From NCBI RefSeq assembly GCF_003261635.1, contig NZ_QFXK01000031.1, forward strand, positions 310,001 to 374,000: 64,000 bases of DNA. The letters are read 5' to 3'. The notes below the pieces were generated by a model. It was not told the origin of the DNA. It saw nothing but the letters and a program-made list of their open reading frames with translations, and ran no database searches. Both the position numbers and the translations under genes were made by a program. This document shows, in pieces, positions 60,257 through 64,000 of the stretch. This stretch comes from Kribbella monticola (GTDB lineage Bacteria; Actinomycetota; Actinomycetes; Propionibacteriales; Kribbellaceae). Numbering within the stretch: position 1 is the stretch's first letter; every line of letters begins with the position of its first letter.

Positions 60257-61276
60257 ATGACGGTGCAATCCGGGCAGGAAGGGGTCGCACTGCAGACCCA
60301 CAGTCCACGGCACACCGAACTGTTCCTGGGCGGCCTCGACAGAGTCCGTATCGCAGTCGCGCCGGCCCCGATGGCCAGCCTGGTCTCGCTGGTCGTCGAC
60401 GCCCTCGGCGGGCCCCGGCAGGGCATCGCGCCGGACTGGATCCGGACCGTACGCCGTTCGCTGCCCGCCGACGCCGCGCAGGCCGTGACCCCGATGTTCG
60501 ACCGCACACGAGCGCTGCTGCCTGCTTGCCTGACCCCGCTGGGCATCGACGGCTCCCCGGTGCAGGACCAGCTCACCCGAGTTGCCGACCTCTCCCCGGA
60601 CGATCTGAGCCAAGGGGTCGAAGAGCTGACGCCGGGAGAGCCGCCGCTGCCGTGGCGAGGCGCGCTGCGCAGGCCGCGACAGTGGACCAGCCTGTACGTG
60701 AAAGTGCTGACCGCGGCCTGGAAGGCGTACGCGCCGATCTGGCAGCAGTCGACCGCTCTCCGCACCCGTGAGGCGGAGCGCATCGGCGCAGCCGTCGTCA
60801 CCGGCGGCCTCGACGTACTGCTGTCGAACCTGAGCACCAGGGTCCGGTACGCCGACGAGACGCTCTACCTGTCCGACCGCCATCCGTACCGGGTCGAGCT
60901 CGCGGACCGGCCGCTGGTCCTGGTGCCGCTGGTCTCCGGCTCCGCCGCGTCGGTGTTCAACCTCGACGAGCCCGACCGCGCCTGGCTCGGCTATCCCGTG
61001 CCAGGGCTGGAACGACTCGGGACCCGCTCAGTCGCCAGCGCCCCCGACAGCTTGAGCCTGCTGCTCGGGCCGATCCGTGCTGCGATCCTGCGTGCACTGG
61101 ACCGTCCCAACAGCATGGGCGGCGTGGCCGAGCACCTGGACGCCGGGCCGAGCACCGCGACGTACCACTGCACTCAGCTCGCCTCTGCCGGGCTGGTCGT
61201 CCGGCAACGCGTCGGCCGCGAGGTGCGCATCCAGCGCACTCCCCGCGGGGACGCCCTCGTCGATCTCCTCAGCTGA
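60257..61276 (+). CDS. ArsR-like winged-helix transcriptional regulator
   Basis: 339 residues. The N-terminal 240 residues form an unassigned domain of the kind found in actinobacterial DUF5937/ArsR-type proteins; the C-terminal 80 hold a winged helix (GPIRAAILRALDRPNSMGGVAEHLDAGPSTATYHCTQLASAGLVVRQRVGREVRIQ). ATG 60257 follows GGAGGG. The dre-like site in its promoter links it to carbon control. It meets the convergent GH43 gene with a 6-bp gap. Confidence 0.8.
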   Translation: MTVQSGQEGVALQTHSPRHTELFLGGLDRVRIAVAPAPMASLVSLVVDALGGPRQGIAPDWIRTVRRSLPADAAQAVTPMFDRTRALLPACLTPLGIDGSPVQDQLTRVADLSPDDLSQGVEELTPGEPPLPWRGALRRPRQWTSLYVKVLTAAWKAYAPIWQQSTALRTREAERIGAAVVTGGLDVLLSNLSTRVRYADETLYLSDRHPYRVELADRPLVLVPLVSGSAASVFNLDEPDRAWLGYPVPGLERLGTRSVASAPDSLSLLLGPIRAAILRALDRPNSMGGVAEHLDAGPSTATYHCTQLASAGLVVRQRVGREVRIQRTPRGDALVDLLS

Positions 61277-61282
61277 CCCTGG

Positions 61283-62782
61283 TCAGCCGACCTTTTCGAG
61301 CTTCCACTTCTGGCACTCGCCCTGCCAATAGGGCCATACCCGTACGTCGGCACCGGCTGCGGTCGAGCAACCGCTCACCTCGAGGGTTCGGCCGCCGATC
61401 TTCGACGTGACCTTGTAGTAGCCGCCGCTGAGCGCGTCGAGGTACCACTGCTGGCAGGTGCCGCCCCAGTACGGCCACTGGATCACGTCGGCGTTGTTGG
61501 CCGCCGAGCAACCGGCCACATCGAGCGCCTTGCCGCTGTGGTTGGCGGTCAGCCGGTATGAGCCGTCACCGAGATACGTCAGCTTCCACTTCTGACACGG
61601 ACTGCCTGCAACCACGCTGTAGACCTGGACGTTCGCGGCGTCCGCGGTGGAGCAGGCTGCGACCTCCAGCAGGTTGGCCGGGTTGTTCTTCGGCGACAAC
61701 TGGTAGATGCCGTCAGCAACGATGTCGGCGCCTGGGTCTCCCGACGGCAGCGTGACGGTCTCCCAGGAGGCCTTTGGCTGACCGAGTTGCGGGCGGTCGG
61801 CCGAGTCGAAGGTGACCTTGCCGATCCGGACCGACCTGCCGGCGCTGCAGCTGCCGGTCGGCGTACCGGCGCTGTTGGTGACACCGTGGTAGACGATCCA
61901 CGTCTCGGTGCCGTCCGGTGAGGTGAAGAAGCCGTTGTGCCCGGTGCCGTAGACCCAGCCGGCGTCGTTGCGTTTGAAGACCGCCGCGGACGACTTCGTC
62001 CACGAGGACTGCTTCAGTACGTCGGTCCCGGTCAGTTCGAGGACGCCAAGCGAGTAGTCGGGCGTCTCACAGGCACTGGCCGAGTAGTAGAGGTACACCT
62101 TGTCGCCCCGGACCAGGGCGACCGGTGCTTCGGTAACCCGGCGGCCGTACTGCTCCCACGGCTGGTCGGGCGTGGTCAGCAGCGACGGCGGACCACTGAT
62201 CGTCCATGGGTCGCTCATCGGTGCGATGAACAGATCCTGACCGTCGGGCCGTCCGCTCGACCAGACGTGGAACAGCCGCCCGTCCGGCAGCTTCAGGACG
62301 GTGCCGTCGATCGAATGGAAGTCGCCGGTATCGAGCTTGGCCTTGAAGACGTACGGCCCCATCGGATGATCCGACTCCAGCACGAACATCCGGTGCTGGG
62401 AATCGGTCCCGTTGTCGGCCGTGAAGTAGAGATACCACTTCCCGTCCAGCTGATGGATCTCCGGCGCCCACAAGTTGCAGCACGCCTCACCGGGCTGCGG
62501 TGTCCACAACGTCTGCTGAGCAGCCGAGGCGAGCCCGGCCACCGAAGGCGCCGACACCCCGACGAGCTTGTCACCGTGCGTGTAGAGCAAATGGTAGTTG
62601 CCTTCAGCAAACACCATCCACGGATCCGCGGCCGCCTCCCGCACCGGATTACGAATCGTCGCCGGCTTCACCACCTGTACGACGGCCTCCGCCGCCGCCC
62701 CCTCCGTCGGCACCTGCACACCACCGACCACCACAGCCGCCACCACCAGCCCGGCCCCGAAAACCCTCCGCCACCCAAGCAT
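61283..62782 (-). CDS. Secreted GH43 arabinanase/xylosidase-like enzyme with ricin-B lectin domain
   Basis: 499-residue exported glycosidase. Signal peptide about 1-31 (VVAAVVVGGVQVPTEGAAAEA). Five-bladed propeller about 42-345 with the GH43 triad Asp53 (ADPWM, base), Asp159 (SIDGTV) and Glu218 (VTEAPV, acid). C-terminal beta-trefoil about 350-499 with three repeats ending QKWKL, QQWYL, QKWKL, a sugar-binding CBM13-like module. Likely attacks arabinan or arabinoxylan outside the cell. Cofactor-free; pairs of Cys suggest disulfides. ATG 62782. Confidence 0.9.
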   Translation of the reverse strand: MLGWRRVFGAGLVVAAVVVGGVQVPTEGAAAEAVVQVVKPATIRNPVREAAADPWMVFAEGNYHLLYTHGDKLVGVSAPSVAGLASAAQQTLWTPQPGEACCNLWAPEIHQLDGKWYLYFTADNGTDSQHRMFVLESDHPMGPYVFKAKLDTGDFHSIDGTVLKLPDGRLFHVWSSGRPDGQDLFIAPMSDPWTISGPPSLLTTPDQPWEQYGRRVTEAPVALVRGDKVYLYYSASACETPDYSLGVLELTGTDVLKQSSWTKSSAAVFKRNDAGWVYGTGHNGFFTSPDGTETWIVYHGVTNSAGTPTGSCSAGRSVRIGKVTFDSADRPQLGQPKASWETVTLPSGDPGADIVADGIYQLSPKNNPANLLEVAACSTADAANVQVYSVVAGSPCQKWKLTYLGDGSYRLTANHSGKALDVAGCSAANNADVIQWPYWGGTCQQWYLDALSGGYYKVTSKIGGRTLEVSGCSTAAGADVRVWPYWQGECQKWKLEKVG

Positions 62783-62956
62783 CCCGAACTCCGATCAGAC
62801 CTGGTCGAGCTCCAGCATCGGTCTCCACCTGCTGGATGGTTGACCTGCTGAGTTCAATCCGGTCCGAGCCGGTTCGCAACGGATTCGACCGACTTCGAAT
62901 GCCCGGAGGGCATCGCGGAGCGGTCTTGCACACGCAGGTCGACCAGGAGTGGCGGG

Positions 62957-64000
62957 TCAGTTCACCGGTCTGACGATCGGGGTGATGGTGAGGTTGTCGA
63001 AGCCGAGCGGTTCCAGTGCGGTGACGGCCTTGTCGTCGAGGATGCGGAGAGTGATGTTGATCGGGTGGTTACCAACGCTGCCGCCGTAGCTGAGAGGGCG
63101 GAGTACGGAAGGTGGAATGGCGCCGACCTGGTCCCGGAGCTTGTCGACCTCGGTCTTGCTGAGCTTCACCCTGGTGACGCACAGGTTGCCCTTCACCAGC
63201 GGGGTGAGGAGCTGGCGGATCTGGGCGAGATCACCGTGCGCCACACCGATGATCAACACGCTCGGACCGCCCGGAGTGCCGCCGCCGGCCGGGAGTGCGG
63301 TCGGCGATCCGAACGACAGCTCCTGCAGTTGGTTCGGGCGGCCATCGACGAAGGCGGCGACGGCAGGGGTGACCAGATCGTCGGAGTAGCCCGGCTTCCA
63401 GCCGCCTGGCGGCGCGGCGCACGGAACCTTGGGTCCCGGATCCGCCGCCCTCACGACGGGACCTTGTTTGTCGACCGTGAACTTGTCGCCGCCCCAGATC
63501 CCTTCCAGGTGGGCGAATCCGGCCTTCACGCCCTGCACGGTGGACAGATCGGACAGCCGGTCCACGTCGACCCCGGTCACCGGGAGCTCGGCGCCTTGCT
63601 CACACTTGGCCGGCTGGGGACCCTGGCCGACAATCGCCGGGAGGCTCGTCACGACGGGGAAGCAGTAGACGACCGGTTTGCCCGGCGCGGCGACCACCTG
63701 GCCGTCGACCTGGACACGGTCACCGATCCGCACCTGCAGTGGATGTTTCCTGCCTCCGGCGATCGCACCCAGCGAAGTCGGCGCTCCGCCCTGCGTCGCA
63801 GACTGCTTGCCTTGGGCAACGGAATGCTGATGCTTGTCGGGCAGGACGATGAGAGCGGCCGTCGCGATCGCCGCGACGCTGGCCGCGGCAAGCGCGGGGA
63901 CGACCCAGCGGCGCGCCTTCTTCGCGGGGACACCCCAGGGGCGCGCCTTCTTCGTCGGCACGATCCGCGACAGGTCCGGCTCGGGCGGGGACGGCTGACT
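62957..64000 (-). CDS. Membrane-anchored extracytoplasmic protein, N-terminus outside window
   Basis: 347 codons visible, open to the window edge; the reading frame before GTG 63961 has no stop (…SPPEPDLSRI), so the true start is beyond 64000. A basic stretch with duplicated RPWGVPAKKARRWVVPA motif precedes one membrane helix (about 22 residues, AAASVAAIATAALIVL), then an exported domain of about 290 residues with four to six Cys. No family recognised. The topology (cytoplasmic N-part, single helix, outer domain) resembles anti-sigma or regulatory anchors, but this is a guess. Confidence 0.65.
   Translation of the reverse strand, partial: SQPSPPEPDLSRIVPTKKARPWGVPAKKARRWVVPALAAASVAAIATAALIVLPDKHQHSVAQGKQSATQGGAPTSLGAIAGGRKHPLQVRIGDRVQVDGQVVAAPGKPVVYCFPVVTSLPAIVGQGPQPAKCEQGAELPVTGVDVDRLSDLSTVQGVKAGFAHLEGIWGGDKFTVDKQGPVVRAADPGPKVPCAAPPGGWKPGYSDDLVTPAVAAFVDGRPNQLQELSFGSPTALPAGGGTPGGPSVLIIGVAHGDLAQIRQLLTPLVKGNLCVTRVKLSKTEVDKLRDQVGAIPPSVLRPLSYGGSVGNHPINITLRILDDKAVTALEPLGFDNLTITPIVRPVN

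Noticed and set aside
1..64000. tRNA, rRNA, insertion sequences, prophage or secondary-metabolite clusters
   Set aside because: No transposase, integrase, cloverleaf-like or PKS/NRPS sequence was seen.

Overview
The window is 64 kb of very GC-rich chromosomal DNA from an actinobacterium. Mycothiol-era enzymes (mycoredoxin, maleylpyruvate-isomerase-like protein), WhiB7, an F420-type LLM oxidoreductase, AdnA/AdnB and DUF3107 all fit this. Codon style and gene content suggest Propionibacteriales, possibly Kribbella or a relative; this is inference, since no rRNA or taxonomic marker is present. I found no tRNA, rRNA, CRISPR array, insertion sequence or prophage.

Layout. 1-2 kb: end of a type IV pilus locus (CpaE/TadZ-like ATPase, one major pilin, PilT) read leftwards. 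2-13.4 kb: metabolic and transport genes: HxlR regulator facing an NADPH:quinone-type reductase; a probable 3-hydroxybutyrate cassette (dehydrogenase, MHS-family carrier, GAF/PucR regulator); a YdeP-type molybdopterin oxidoreductase; an MMPL exporter; a YgjP-like metallopeptidase. 13.4-35.4 kb and 41-59 kb: a conserved actinobacterial maintenance neighbourhood whose members, as I recall the M. tuberculosis map, match Rv3197-Rv3213c: ABC1 kinase, whiB7, uvrD2, mycoredoxin, nudC, adnB, adnA, alkyltransferase-like protein, moeZ, LipV-like hydrolase, TetR, DUF3107, ferritin-like protein, DEAD-box helicase and ParA. Between and after them lie accessory genes: deoD with a lipoprotein, GPP34, an ECF sigma factor, Uma2, an orphan histidine kinase, MarR-MFS, HIT-DUF6624, TetR-mycothiol enzyme, a 922-residue secreted hydrolase, a stand-alone LigD polymerase domain, and at the right end a GH43-ricin arabinanase-like enzyme and a truncated membrane-anchored protein.

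How the parts work together. DNA repair is prominent: AdnA and AdnB form a helicase-nuclease for double-strand ends, UvrD2 is a second motor, the LigD polymerase domain belongs to end joining and the ATL protein to alkyl-lesion signalling. Redox and nucleotide hygiene are covered by mycoredoxin, NudC, Nudix and PNP. WhiB7 is preceded by a long leader with a translated upstream ORF and a strong intrinsic terminator, a ribosome-sensing attenuator.

The most notable non-coding signals are that whiB7 leader (with an exact 9-bp long-range pairing between the upstream ORF ribosome-binding site and the terminator base), a cluster of DnaA-box-like 9-mers at 13.5 kb, a 301-bp nested inverted-repeat element at 53.8-54.1 kb whose arms recur elsewhere in the window, a four-copy 26-bp tandem array running into a terminator at 46.9 kb, and two genes (a lipoprotein at 25.6 kb and the DEAD-box helicase at 55.0 kb) whose only sensible start codon is CTG.
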